Of a stretch of DNA of 34,386 nt, positions 8,568-18,649 are shown piece after piece (the first letter of the stretch is position 1; each line of letters begins with the position of its first letter). This DNA comes from Alphaproteobacteria bacterium (lineage in GTDB: Bacteria > Pseudomonadota > Alphaproteobacteria > Rhizobiales > Rhizobiaceae), in the NCBI GenBank assembly GCA_016861165.1, contig BOKV01000032.1:1-34386 (forward strand). The letters run 5' to 3'. The translations under genes and the position numbers were made by a program. The notes under the pieces were generated by a model, which saw nothing but the letters and a program-made list of their open reading frames with translations, made no database searches and was not told the DNA's origin.

Positions 8568-8849
8568 ATGTCGGAACTCAGCGAAGTCACTCGCGTCGGT
8601 GCCGTCACCGTCACCGCCGACGGCATGGTCGAGGTGCGCCGCGACACTTTCATCATGCGCGGGCCGGAGATCGTCGCCGGCCCGCGCTACCACCGCCACG
8701 TGCTGGCGCCGGGCGACGATCTCGCCAATGAGGCTGCCCACGTGCGCAGAATAGCCGAGGCGGCATGGACGCCGGACGTGGTGGCGGCGCACCGGGCAAG
8801 GGCGGAGGTCGACGAACGGGCAGCGGCGCGGGCGGGCGCAATCACCTGA
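8568..8849 (+). CDS. Small hypothetical protein, probable phage-tail companion
   Basis: 93 residues from an ATG with GAGGAGAG upstream. It is acidic, without signal peptide or membrane segment, and has a beta-rich N-terminal half (TRVGAVTVTADGMVEVRRDTFIMRG) and a helical Ala/Arg-rich tail. I do not recognise a named family. It lies 17 bases after the DUF2793 gene, so the two are very likely co-transcribed, and small proteins in this position are often tail-assembly or fibre-associated accessories; that role is inference. Its last eight bases overlap the convergent luxR-type gene. Confidence 0.75.
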   Translation: MSELSEVTRVGAVTVTADGMVEVRRDTFIMRGPEIVAGPRYHRHVLAPGDDLANEAAHVRRIAEAAWTPDVVAAHRARAEVDERAAARAGAIT

Positions 8850-9612
8850 GCAGCCGCAGGCGCAGCGCCATCGCCACGGTGTGGGCGCGGTTGACCGTGT
8901 TGAGCTTGCGGCCAGCCGTGGCCAGGTAGTGGTCGACGGTATGCGGCGAGATGCCGAGGATGGCGGCGGCCTCGGCCGAGGACTTGCCGGCCGCGATCCA
9001 GCGGATGCACTCGATCTCGCGCACGGTCAGCTCGGTGCGGGCCGGGCTAACCATCTGTTCGATCTGCCACAGGCGATTGAAGACCCCGGACGACGTCCAG
9101 GCCATTTCCATGACCTGGTGGCCGTCGAGGCCCGGCATGCGCTCCGCGCTGAAGCCGACCGCGCCGCGCGTGGCGTCGGCCGAAAAGACCGGGAACAGAA
9201 CGCCGGCGCCATGGCCGAACTCCTCGAACAGGCGCCGGGTCGGTTCGGCCAGCTCGGCACTGCCTCGCGCGATCAGCGTGTCGAGCGTCCAGAACAACGG
9301 TTCCGACGGCCGCTTCATCCACTCGACGACCGGACTGGTCTCGATCAGCCGGGCATGATCGTAGGCGCGCAACAGCTCGGGCTGCCAGTTGGTGATCATC
9401 GTGATTTCAGAAAGCGTGACGTTGGCGCGCGGCGGCTCGGCAATGACGATGAACCACTGGAAACCGTGCTCGACCGCAAAGGTCCGCAGCAGCCTGAACA
9501 GGTCGTACGTGGTCTCGCAGCGGCCTGGGTTAGCCGGCCCGCCGCCAAGTGCGGCGCGGCTTGCTGACGCGCCCTGGCTGCCGCCCGAATCGGAACCGCC
9601 GGATCGATTCAT
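8842..9612 (-). CDS. LuxR-family regulator with autoinducer-binding-like domain (solo)
   Basis: 256 residues. About 35 poorly conserved N-terminal residues are followed by an autoinducer-binding-type domain (about 36-180) and a C-terminal LuxR helix-turn-helix (LTVREIECIRWIAAGKSSAEAA, then ISPHTVDHYL). Against the invariant LuxR ligand-pocket positions, Tyr61, Pro71 and Trp85 are represented by Tyr84, Pro94 and Trp108, but Trp57 is Leu80 and the amide-binding Asp70 is Ser93. No luxI-type synthase is in the window. It may therefore sense a non-AHL ligand or none. It is divergent from the c-di-GMP gene cluster across a 500-base AT-richer gap, and an inverted repeat abuts its start codon. Confidence 0.88.
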   Translation of the reverse strand: MNRSGGSDSGGSQGASASRAALGGGPANPGRCETTYDLFRLLRTFAVEHGFQWFIVIAEPPRANVTLSEITMITNWQPELLRAYDHARLIETSPVVEWMKRPSEPLFWTLDTLIARGSAELAEPTRRLFEEFGHGAGVLFPVFSADATRGAVGFSAERMPGLDGHQVMEMAWTSSGVFNRLWQIEQMVSPARTELTVREIECIRWIAAGKSSAEAAAILGISPHTVDHYLATAGRKLNTVNRAHTVAMALRLRLLR

Positions 9613-9655
9613 GATACGATCTTAAGTTGCGTTTTCTATTTGGCGCAATCGTATC
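9613..9655 (-). promoter_or_regulatory. Inverted repeat abutting the luxR-type start codon
   Basis: GATACGAT (9613-9620) and ATCGTATC (9648-9655) are perfect inverted copies separated by 27 bases, with a further TTGCG/CGCAA pairing inside. In the minus-strand transcript the hairpin would end at the base before the ATG (9612). It could be an operator for autoregulation or a structure limiting translation. Confidence 0.45.
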
Positions 9656-10075
9656 GCGCGGCAGCGCCACAGCACGCCGCTTGCCGTTCCGATCCGCCAC
9701 CCGAGTTGCGATGGTGATTGCATAACATCGCCAACGCAATCAAAAATTGATTCAAATCAAATTACTGTTTTAGCAAGGCCAAAATCACAGACAGTCCCGA
9801 TCACTCTTGCATACCTTCGTTGGGCTTGAACCAACAACAATATTGGTAAAGTTGCACCGCGACGTGAGACCTGGGTATCAACCGATCTTGCCAAACGACT
9901 GGCGCGGCTTTGCCTTTTCCGTTCGTCCTGTCACCATCGCGCCGTTGCATCTGTGGCAGCAGGGTTGACGAATGGTTATCAAGCCATTGCCAGTTTTCAC
10001 CCGCGACATTCATGAACTGCCGTTTAACCGCCATTATACATGAGACGCGCAGGCTGATGTGCCGGAGCCAGGCCC

Positions 10076-10110
10076 TTGCATGAAGCAAGGTCGGAATTTG
10101 CATGAGGCAA
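10076..10110 (+). promoter_or_regulatory. Two direct copies of a TTGC-N5-GCAA dyad overlapping the RBS
   Basis: TTGCATGAAGCAA (10076-10088) and TTGCATGAGGCAA (10098-10110) differ at one base and are spaced 22 bases, about two helical turns. Each is an inverted repeat (TTGC/GCAA). The second copy contains GAGG (10104-10107), the probable ribosome-binding site for the ATG at 10113. Either a dimeric regulator binds cooperatively or small hairpins control translation. Confidence 0.5.
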
Positions 10111-10112
10111 AG

Positions 10113-11876
10113 ATGCAGCAGCCATGTCCAGCGCCGACCATCCTGCTGATCGAAGACAATCCCGGCGACATCCGCCTCACCGAGATTGCCCTCAGGGAGG
10201 GCGGCGGCGAAACCGAAGCCGGCTGCCAGCTCGCCGTCGCCACCTGCCTGCGCGACGGCGTCGAGCGTCTGGACCGCAACGGCGAGGCCGTCGATGCCGT
10301 CCTTCTCGACATCGGGCTGCCCGACGCCAACGGTTTCGACGGTCTCATCGCCATCCGCAACGCCAATGGCGACGTCCCGGTCATCGTGCTGACCGGGCTT
10401 TCGGACCATGCGGTGGCGACGGAAGCGCTCAGGCACGGCGCCAGCGACTATCTGGAGAAGGCCGAGATCAGGCCCAAGACGCTGTGGCGGGCGATCCGCT
10501 ACGCCATCGAGCGCAAGAAGTCCGAGACGGAATTGCTGCGGCTGGCCAACACCGACCCGCTTACCGGGCTTCTCAACCGCCGGGCGTTCTTCGAACAGCT
10601 CGAGGCGGCCCTCGACCAGACCCGCCGATCGGAACTGGCCTGCGCGGTGGTTGTCTTCGACGTCGACAAGTTGAAGGACGTGAACGACCTGCACGGCCAC
10701 GCCGTCGGCGATTCGCTGCTGGTCGAGATCGCGCGCCGGGTCAAGGCGGGCCTGCGCAGGACCGATTCGATCGGCCGGCTCGGCGGTGACGAATTCGCCA
10801 TCGTCGCGCCCAACCTCAGGTCGGCCAATGCGGCCATCGAGATCGCCGAGAAGATTCGTCGGACGGTCGACACCATCCGGGTGGTGGCCGGCGTCGATCT
10901 GTCACCGAGCGTCAGCATCGGCATCGCCGTATTCCCTATGGACGACAGCCCGGCCGATGTTCTCGTCTCGCACGCCGACATGGCGCTCTACAAGTCGAAG
11001 GCGCGCCGCGGCGGCCCGATCAACTACTACGACCAGAGAATGGACCGGGCGGCCAAGGCCCGCCACGTCATCAAGAAGAACATGCTCGGCGACATTTCCG
11101 GCGGGCGCTTCTATCTGGAGTATCAGCCGATCGTCGACGCCACCAGCTTCGCGCTGGTCGGTGCCGAGGGCCTGGCGCGCTGGTGCGATGCCGCCGGCAA
11201 GGTGATCGCACCGGGCGAGTTCATCCCGATCGCCGAGGAGACCGGGTGGATATCCGCCCTCGGCCGCAATCTGCTCGCCGGCGCCTGCGGCCAGATCAGG
11301 AGCCTGCTCGACGACGGCATCCCGACGGTGCCGGTATCGCTGAATGTGTCGGCGGCGCAATGCCGCGACCACAGCTTCGCGCTGCAACTTGTCAACGCCG
11401 TTGTCGAGGCCGGCATCGAGCCGCGCGCCATCAACATCGAGATCACCGAATCGACGCTGATCCGCAATGTCGAGACGACGGTGAGGAATCTCGACCTGCT
11501 CAAGAGCGTCGGCATCGGCATCCACATCGACGATTTCGGCACCGGCTATTCGTCGCTGTCGCTGCTGAAAGATCTGCCGCTCGACGCGCTGAAGATCGAC
11601 CGCACCTTCGTGGCCGACATGACGCGCGACACCGGCGCCCGCCAGATCGTCGAGGCAATCGCGGAGCTGTCTCACAAGCTGCATTTCAGGACGATCGCCG
11701 AGGGGGTGGAGAACGACCAGCAGATCGGGCTGCTGCGCCGGCTCGGGGTCGACCACCTGCAGGGCTACCGCTTTTCGCGGCCCGTACGCTTCGAGAAGTT
11801 CCGCGACATGCTGCGGTCGGGCGCCGCCGCGGCCGCAGGATCGACAACCACGGCCCGGCAGCAGCGATCGGCTTGA
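10113..11876 (+). CDS. Response regulator with GGDEF and EAL domains (c-di-GMP cyclase/phosphodiesterase)
   Basis: 587 residues. The ATG at 10113 is chosen for its GAGG five bases upstream. REC domain 8-130 with phosphoacceptor Asp66, Thr94 and Lys116; GGDEF domain about 143-305 with intact GGDEF (224-228) and an inhibitory-site RRTD (215-218) five residues before it; EAL domain about 325-570. The EAL signature is EGL (352-354) but the metal and catalytic residues Asn411, Glu446, Asp473-Asp474, Lys494 and Glu530 are all present, so both synthesis and hydrolysis of c-di-GMP are possible. No membrane segment is seen. It starts a four-gene run with a PilZ effector 33 bases downstream and a kinase and response regulator beyond, and is probably controlled by phosphorylation. 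Confidence 0.93.
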   Translation: MQQPCPAPTILLIEDNPGDIRLTEIALREGGGETEAGCQLAVATCLRDGVERLDRNGEAVDAVLLDIGLPDANGFDGLIAIRNANGDVPVIVLTGLSDHAVATEALRHGASDYLEKAEIRPKTLWRAIRYAIERKKSETELLRLANTDPLTGLLNRRAFFEQLEAALDQTRRSELACAVVVFDVDKLKDVNDLHGHAVGDSLLVEIARRVKAGLRRTDSIGRLGGDEFAIVAPNLRSANAAIEIAEKIRRTVDTIRVVAGVDLSPSVSIGIAVFPMDDSPADVLVSHADMALYKSKARRGGPINYYDQRMDRAAKARHVIKKNMLGDISGGRFYLEYQPIVDATSFALVGAEGLARWCDAAGKVIAPGEFIPIAEETGWISALGRNLLAGACGQIRSLLDDGIPTVPVSLNVSAAQCRDHSFALQLVNAVVEAGIEPRAINIEITESTLIRNVETTVRNLDLLKSVGIGIHIDDFGTGYSSLSLLKDLPLDALKIDRTFVADMTRDTGARQIVEAIAELSHKLHFRTIAEGVENDQQIGLLRRLGVDHLQGYRFSRPVRFEKFRDMLRSGAAAAAGSTTTARQQRSA

Positions 11877-11909
11877 GGTGGCGCGCCGGCGCCCATCGGG
11901 AGGCGACAA

Positions 11910-13130
11910 ATGCAACCGTTGGACAGCGAGGACCAAGGCATCTACCGCATCGCCATCGCCAGCGACGACGCGGCCGAGCGCGAGGCGATCGGCCGCCAGC
12001 TCGGCGACCAGGCGCGCTTCGTGCTCCACCACGCCGCCGACCAGGAGGCGCTGCGGCGGTTCGTCGACGACGAACGCTGCGAGGCCGTCCTCATCGGCGA
12101 GCGTTTCGGCGGCTGCTCCGGGCTTGAGGTACACGAGCAGATCAGGGCGGAACGGCGCCACCCGCCGGGAACCGTCCTGATCGGGCCGGAAAGTTTTACG
12201 ACCGTCATCAAGGCGTTCCGCTGCGGCATTGCCGACTATCTGACGCGCCGGTCGATCACCGGGCCGCAACTGCGCGCGACGGTCATGCGCGCGGTGGAGG
12301 TGACCCGGCGGCGGCGGGCGCGCGCGGCCCATGTCGCGCAGCTGCAACGCAGCGCCCGCAAGGACGCGCTGACCGGCCTGCCCAACCGCGCGTATCTGTG
12401 CGAACGCATCGAGAAGATGGTGCGCACGGCCCGCCGCGACGGCACCGTATTCGGCATCGTCGCCGTGCGCTTCGGCGACATCGGCGCGGTTTATTCGGCC
12501 TATGGCCAGAAGGTCGGCGACCAGGTGCTGCGCGCCTGCGCCGAACGGCTGCGCGAGGCGGCGCGGCGCCACGACCTGTTCGGCCAGTATTCCGACGACA
12601 CCTTCATGTTCCTGGTCGACCGCGAGGTCGAGCCGCATGGGCTGCAGGCCATCTGCAGGCGGCTCAGCGGATCGACCGACTTCCTGCTCGCGCTCGACAG
12701 CCTGGAAATCAGGCTCAGCGCCGACATCCATGCGGTCCTCTACCCGGCCGACGGCGCCGGCGCGGCGCAGCTCCTCGGCCTGATCGAGCGCCAGATCGAG
12801 GCAAGGCGGCCGTCGGCTGCCGACCGCGCGCCGACACAGCCCGAGCCGGCCGTGGCGCGCGAGGGCGACCGCCGGCTGGCGCACCGCCACCGGGTGCTCA
12901 AGCGCGGCATGCTGATCCTCAATGACGGCTTCAGCACGATCAACTGCATCATCCGCGACATCTCCATCGGCGGGGCGCGGGTCGCCGTCGACGGCGAGTT
13001 CACGGCGCCGAAGTTCATGGAGCTGCTGATGGTCGAGAAGAACGAGAAGATCGCCACCGAGACCCGCTGGCAGAACGGCAACCTGCTGGGGCTGAAATTC
13101 ATGACCAGCCAGCAGGGCCTTCATGCCTGA
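11910..13130 (+). CDS. Pseudo-receiver / degenerate GGDEF / PilZ c-di-GMP effector
   Basis: 406 residues from an ATG with GGGAGG upstream. Residues 12-130 have the receiver fold, but the phosphoacceptor position is Gly63 (VLIGERF). Residues 150-300 are GGDEF-like (DALTGLPNRAYL kept), but the signature is SDDTF (228-232), so no cyclase activity is expected. Residues 320-400 are a PilZ domain with RVLKR (328-332) and DISIGGAR (350-357), the two c-di-GMP-binding motifs. The protein thus looks like a receptor that combines two inactive sensory domains with an intact c-di-GMP reader. It is next to a c-di-GMP enzyme, which makes local signalling plausible. Its output partner is unknown. Confidence 0.9.
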   Translation: MQPLDSEDQGIYRIAIASDDAAEREAIGRQLGDQARFVLHHAADQEALRRFVDDERCEAVLIGERFGGCSGLEVHEQIRAERRHPPGTVLIGPESFTTVIKAFRCGIADYLTRRSITGPQLRATVMRAVEVTRRRRARAAHVAQLQRSARKDALTGLPNRAYLCERIEKMVRTARRDGTVFGIVAVRFGDIGAVYSAYGQKVGDQVLRACAERLREAARRHDLFGQYSDDTFMFLVDREVEPHGLQAICRRLSGSTDFLLALDSLEIRLSADIHAVLYPADGAGAAQLLGLIERQIEARRPSAADRAPTQPEPAVAREGDRRLAHRHRVLKRGMLILNDGFSTINCIIRDISIGGARVAVDGEFTAPKFMELLMVEKNEKIATETRWQNGNLLGLKFMTSQQGLHA

Positions 13131-13169
13131 GGCAGCGGCGCAGTGCCGGCGGCGGACGGACGGCCGATC

Positions 13170-15212
<2,043 letters not shown>

Positions 15213-15618
15213 TCGAGGACAACCCAGCTGACGTGCGGCTCACCATCGAGGGCCTGCGCGAGGCCAAGATCGCCAACGTGCTGCACGCGGTGCGCGACGG
15301 CGACGCCGCGCTTGACTTCCTCGGCCGGCGCGGCCGCTACGCGGATGCGCCGCGGCCGGACCTCATCCTGCTCGACCTTAACCTGCCGGGGCTGGACGGG
15401 CGCAGCGTGCTGTCGATTATCAAGGCCGACCCGCGGCTGAAGGTCATTCCGGTCGTGGTGCTGACCTCGTCGCAGGCCGAGGCCGACATCCTCGCCGCCT
15501 ACGAATCGCACGCCAACTGCTTCATCTCCAAACCGATCAACTTCGCCGGCTTCCTGAAGGTCGTCCACTCGATAGAGAATTACTGGTTCACGGTGGTCCG
15601 CCTGCCGTGAGCCACGCC

Positions 15619-16152
15619 CTATTTGGGCGCGTCGGCGACGGTGGCACCCGGCGGCAGGATGCGGAACATCAGCATCGGCACGGTCTCGCCAACCCCGAAC
15701 GGGCCGGGCACGGCGTTTTTCACCGGTTCGATGCTCATGAGGAACTGGGCGATGGCCATGGCGTCCTCGGCCGTCAGCTTGGCGAAGGCGTGCCAGGGCA
15801 TGATCGGCGCCAGCATCCGCCCGTCCGGCCGCTCGCCGGTGGTGAGCGCGGTGACGATCTGCTCGGCCGTCCAGTCGCCGAGACCGGTCTCCTTGTCCGG
15901 CGTCAGGTTGCGGCCGGCGAAGGCACCGAGACCCGGCATCTCGAACGCCACCTCGGAACCGGCGAGATAACGCGTCATATCGGCGGCGCCGAGGAAATAG
16001 CCCGGCGTGTGGCAGTCGTTGCAGCCACCAATCTGCACGAGGTAGCGGCCCCGCTCGATCTGCGCCGCGTCGGCAAAAGCCGCCGCCGGCAGCAGGACGG
16101 ACGCGGCCAGGCATGCCAGGCGGGTCGCCAGGCGCACGGATGCGATGAACAT
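15619..16152 (-). CDS. Periplasmic mono-haem c-type cytochrome
   Basis: 177 residues. A signal peptide (about 1-28, with AAAFADA cleavage region) is followed by the haem site CNDCH at 44-48 and a class I cytochrome fold; the axial Met is probably in APIMPWHAF. It resembles the diheme/mono-heme cytochromes that accept electrons from periplasmic alcohol or sugar dehydrogenases (GRYLVQIGGCNDCHTPG, GRNLTPDKETGLGDWT), but only one haem motif is present. A GGGGAGA ribosome site precedes the ATG. No periplasmic dehydrogenase gene is adjacent, so its electron donor is unknown. The preceding 83 bases before the sugar-phosphate transferase gene show no obvious signal. Confidence 0.9.
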   Translation of the reverse strand: MFIASVRLATRLACLAASVLLPAAAFADAAQIERGRYLVQIGGCNDCHTPGYFLGAADMTRYLAGSEVAFEMPGLGAFAGRNLTPDKETGLGDWTAEQIVTALTTGERPDGRMLAPIMPWHAFAKLTAEDAMAIAQFLMSIEPVKNAVPGPFGVGETVPMLMFRILPPGATVADAPK

Positions 16153-16235
16153 GGAATGTCTCCCCTTCCCTTCGGCCGCAAACGCAGCCGCACCGATTCC
16201 CTTTTGTCACCAAATGGTCGGTTTGAACAGGCCGT

Positions 16236-17255
16236 TCAGCCGGGCCGCTGGCGACGGAACCAGACGATGACGGCGAGGCAGGCGGCGGCGCCGGCAAGGC
16301 CGAGCCCGATCGCGGTCGGCGCCGGCTGGCCGGCGGCGGCCCGCGCGACACCGGCCAGCACGACGTTGAGCGCGGCGACATGGGCGACCACCCACCAGGG
16401 CGAACGGCCGGCCTGGCGGGCGACCTGATAGGCGTGGCTCGAATGCGAGCGCAGGATGTTCTCGCCGCGCAGGATGCGGATCGCAAGGGTCGACAGCGTG
16501 TCGGCCAGATAATAGCCGAACGGCAGCAGCGCGGCGACCGGGCCGGCCGAGAAGGCAAGGTCGGCGCACAGGGCGCCAGCGGCAAGACCCAGCGGCAGGC
16601 TGCCGTTGTCGCCAAGATAGAGCCTGGCCGGCGGGCGGTTGAGGACGGCGAAACCGGCGAGTCCCGCCGCCAGGATGAAGGTTGCCATGGCCAGCGGGTC
16701 GGCCAGCGGACCGGCGGTCAGCAGCGACAGGCTGAGGATCAGCGGCAGGCCGAGGCCGGCCACCGTCATCAGGTCCATGCCGTCCATGAAGTTGGTCATG
16801 TTGACGAAATAGACCAGCGCCAGCGCCACCAGGGCGCGTTCGAGCCAGTAGGGCAGCAAGCCGCCGGCCATGAACGAACCCGGCTCCACCGCGAAGGCCA
16901 CCGCCAGCGCCGCCACGAACTGGGCGGCCAGGCGCAGGCCGATCGGCAGGTGGTTGTGGTCGTCGGCGACGCCGACGACCCACAGTAGCGCCACCGACGC
17001 GCCGAGCACGGCCAGCATCGCGCGCAGCTCGGGAAAGCGGGCCGCCGCCAGCACCAGCGCGGCCAGATAGAGCGGCACGAGGACGAGGCCGCCAAGCTGG
17101 CGGACGGGCCGCGTGCCCGGCGGCTGCTCGCGCATCTGCGCGGCGAGCAGCCCGCGCGGCAGCAGCGCCTGGCACAGGGCAAGCGCCGTCCAGGCGAGCA
17201 GCGCCGAGACGATGGCGACGGCGCCGGCCGCCGGCAGCGAGGCAACGGCGCTCAT
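16236..17255 (-). CDS. Polyprenyl-phosphate sugar-1-phosphate transferase (WecA/MraY family)
   Basis: 339 residues with about ten membrane helices. The family motifs are in order: Asp98-Asp99 (VADDHNHLP), NMTNFMDGMD (152-161) and LGDNGSLPLG (214-223), then the SHSSHAYQ histidine loop on the cytoplasmic side. Such enzymes transfer a sugar phosphate from a UDP-sugar to undecaprenyl phosphate and so start synthesis of O-antigen, exopolysaccharide or related glycans. The HSSHAYQ loop places it nearer WecA/WbpL-type enzymes than MraY. Its ATG overlaps the stop of the upstream ligase-like gene (ATGA), so the two are translated together. Confidence 0.92.
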   Translation of the reverse strand: MSAVASLPAAGAVAIVSALLAWTALALCQALLPRGLLAAQMREQPPGTRPVRQLGGLVLVPLYLAALVLAAARFPELRAMLAVLGASVALLWVVGVADDHNHLPIGLRLAAQFVAALAVAFAVEPGSFMAGGLLPYWLERALVALALVYFVNMTNFMDGMDLMTVAGLGLPLILSLSLLTAGPLADPLAMATFILAAGLAGFAVLNRPPARLYLGDNGSLPLGLAAGALCADLAFSAGPVAALLPFGYYLADTLSTLAIRILRGENILRSHSSHAYQVARQAGRSPWWVVAHVAALNVVLAGVARAAAGQPAPTAIGLGLAGAAACLAVIVWFRRQRPG

Positions 17256-18511
17256 CACGGCACGCCCGGGCCGGGCCGGGCGGCGTCGGCGCCGAACAGG
17301 AGGAACAGGCAGAGCGCCGTCATCGCCATGAACTGGGCGTCCATGATGTCGTGGTCGAGCATGATGCCGACCAGGCCGCTCAGCGCGAAGGCGGCCTGGA
17401 AGCAGGCCAGCAGGCCAAGGCCGACCGCCGCCGTGGCGTCGCGGCGGGCGAAAAGCGCGAAGCCGAGCGGCACCGCCAGCATGGCGCCGAGCGCCAGCGT
17501 GCCGACAAGGCCGGCACGCACCATCTCGTTCAGCACGAAATCGTGGAAATGGTTGAAGATCACCGGCTGCCCGGCGATGGCGCCGGTGCGCTCCGCCATC
17601 AGACGGCGCGGCGCGTCGGGGCCGTGGCCGAGCAGCGGCCGCTCGGCAATCGCCTCGACGGCTACCTGCCAGACGACCAGCCGCTTGCCGAGCGCGGTCT
17701 GCATCTGGCCCGCCTGCGAGGCGGCAAGGTCGGCACGCGCCTGTTCGAGGCGGTCGCGGATCATGCCGCCGAAGGCGAGGCTCATCACCAGCATCGCCGC
17801 CAGCGCCAGCATCAGCGGGCGCTTTGCGTCGGCGCGCAGGCGACGCGTCGCCAGCCACATCAGCACGGGAAAGACAACGAGGCAGGGCCACAGCGAGCGC
17901 GTTCCCGACAGCAGCAGCGCCGCCCCCGCCGCCGCGATGCCGACGGCCGCCAGCGCCAGTTCGCCGCCGCGCGGGGCCCGCGCCAGGTTGGCCAGCGTGA
18001 AGGCGAACAGTACCGCGACGGTGACGGCGAAGACGGCCGGGTTGCCGGCGCCACCCTCGGGCCGGATGCCGAAGACGAGGGACTGGACAAGGGCCACGGC
18101 CAGCACGGCGAGCGCGAACAGCGGAGCGGCCTTGAGCAGGAAGTCGAGCAGCGCGGCGCGGTCGCGCGACAAGAGCAGATAGACAGGCAGGAGCCCGAGC
18201 AGGACGAGGTTCTCACCGAGTTCGATCAGCGTGGCGAGGCCGTTCCAGTTGGCGGCGCCCGACAGCGCCTCGGCGGCGAAGAAGCCGACGAAGGCCACCG
18301 ACGTCCACCACACCGGTCGCGGCAGCACGATGCGCTGCAAGGTGAACAGGCGGAGCCAGCCGACTATGGCGATGGCGACGATCAGCCCGGTCGCCACGCT
18401 GCCCAAGAGCGGCGACATGAGGATGACGACGGCGGCCGCGGGAGCATCGAGCCGAGCCAGCGCGGACGTTGGTGGCCCATGGCGCCACCCCGCGGTGTTC
18501 ACGTCGGTCAT
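17255..18511 (-). CDS. O-antigen ligase / polymerase family membrane protein (Wzy_C type)
   Basis: 418 residues from ATG 18511; an ATG seven codons upstream (18532) is possible, but AGGCGGA lies in a workable position before 18511 only. Around ten hydrophobic helices are broken by a large loop containing GHGPDA and FNHFHDFVLNEMVRAGLVG, which matches the periplasmic loop of WaaL-type ligases, together with LLLSGTRSLWPCL. Such proteins either attach O-antigen to lipid A-core or polymerise exopolysaccharide. Overlap with the transferase gene supports a shared pathway. A tandem repeat lies in the 138-base gap upstream. Confidence 0.87.
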   Translation of the reverse strand: MTDVNTAGWRHGPPTSALARLDAPAAAVVILMSPLLGSVATGLIVAIAIVGWLRLFTLQRIVLPRPVWWTSVAFVGFFAAEALSGAANWNGLATLIELGENLVLLGLLPVYLLLSRDRAALLDFLLKAAPLFALAVLAVALVQSLVFGIRPEGGAGNPAVFAVTVAVLFAFTLANLARAPRGGELALAAVGIAAAGAALLLSGTRSLWPCLVVFPVLMWLATRRLRADAKRPLMLALAAMLVMSLAFGGMIRDRLEQARADLAASQAGQMQTALGKRLVVWQVAVEAIAERPLLGHGPDAPRRLMAERTGAIAGQPVIFNHFHDFVLNEMVRAGLVGTLALGAMLAVPLGFALFARRDATAAVGLGLLACFQAAFALSGLVGIMLDHDIMDAQFMAMTALCLFLLFGADAARPGPGVP

Positions 18512-18600
18512 GTCGAGCTGATCCGCCTGCATGTCATCGGATTGGGCGCCGCCGGTCCGTCCAATTGGCCGAGCCGGCCCGGGATGTCAATCGCTTGCCG

Positions 18601-18628
18601 CGACCGGCCCCGACCGGCCCCGACCGGC
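18601..18628. repeat. Short tandem repeat, 10-base unit
   Basis: The unit CGACCGGCCC occurs twice exactly, followed by a third copy that diverges in its last two bases. It lies between the ligase-like gene and the ATP-grasp gene. No coding role is seen. Confidence 0.6.
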
Positions 18629-18649
18629 AACGAACCGGGCAGACCCGAT

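Larger units (their letters stand above)
9613..10112. other. 500-base regulatory gap between luxR-type and GGDEF-EAL genes
   Basis: No convincing gene lies here. The region is clearly richer in A and T than its surroundings, most strongly at 9735-9785, where AATCAA (9738-9743) and TTGATT (9747-9752) form a perfect dyad. Other elements are a TTGACG (9965-9970), a possible promoter with TGAACT (10013-10018) and TATACA (10035-10040) reading towards the c-di-GMP gene, and a pair of repeated dyads at its right end. Several regulators probably bind here. Confidence 0.5.

Noticed and set aside
7429..8849. Gene-transfer-agent cluster
   Set aside because: Only one tail-like gene and a small companion are present; portal, capsid, terminase and tape-measure genes are absent.
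10902..13124. Minus-strand reading frame of 740 codons
   Set aside because: It is the antisense shadow of the GGDEF-EAL and PilZ genes in GC-rich DNA and has no recognisable domain.
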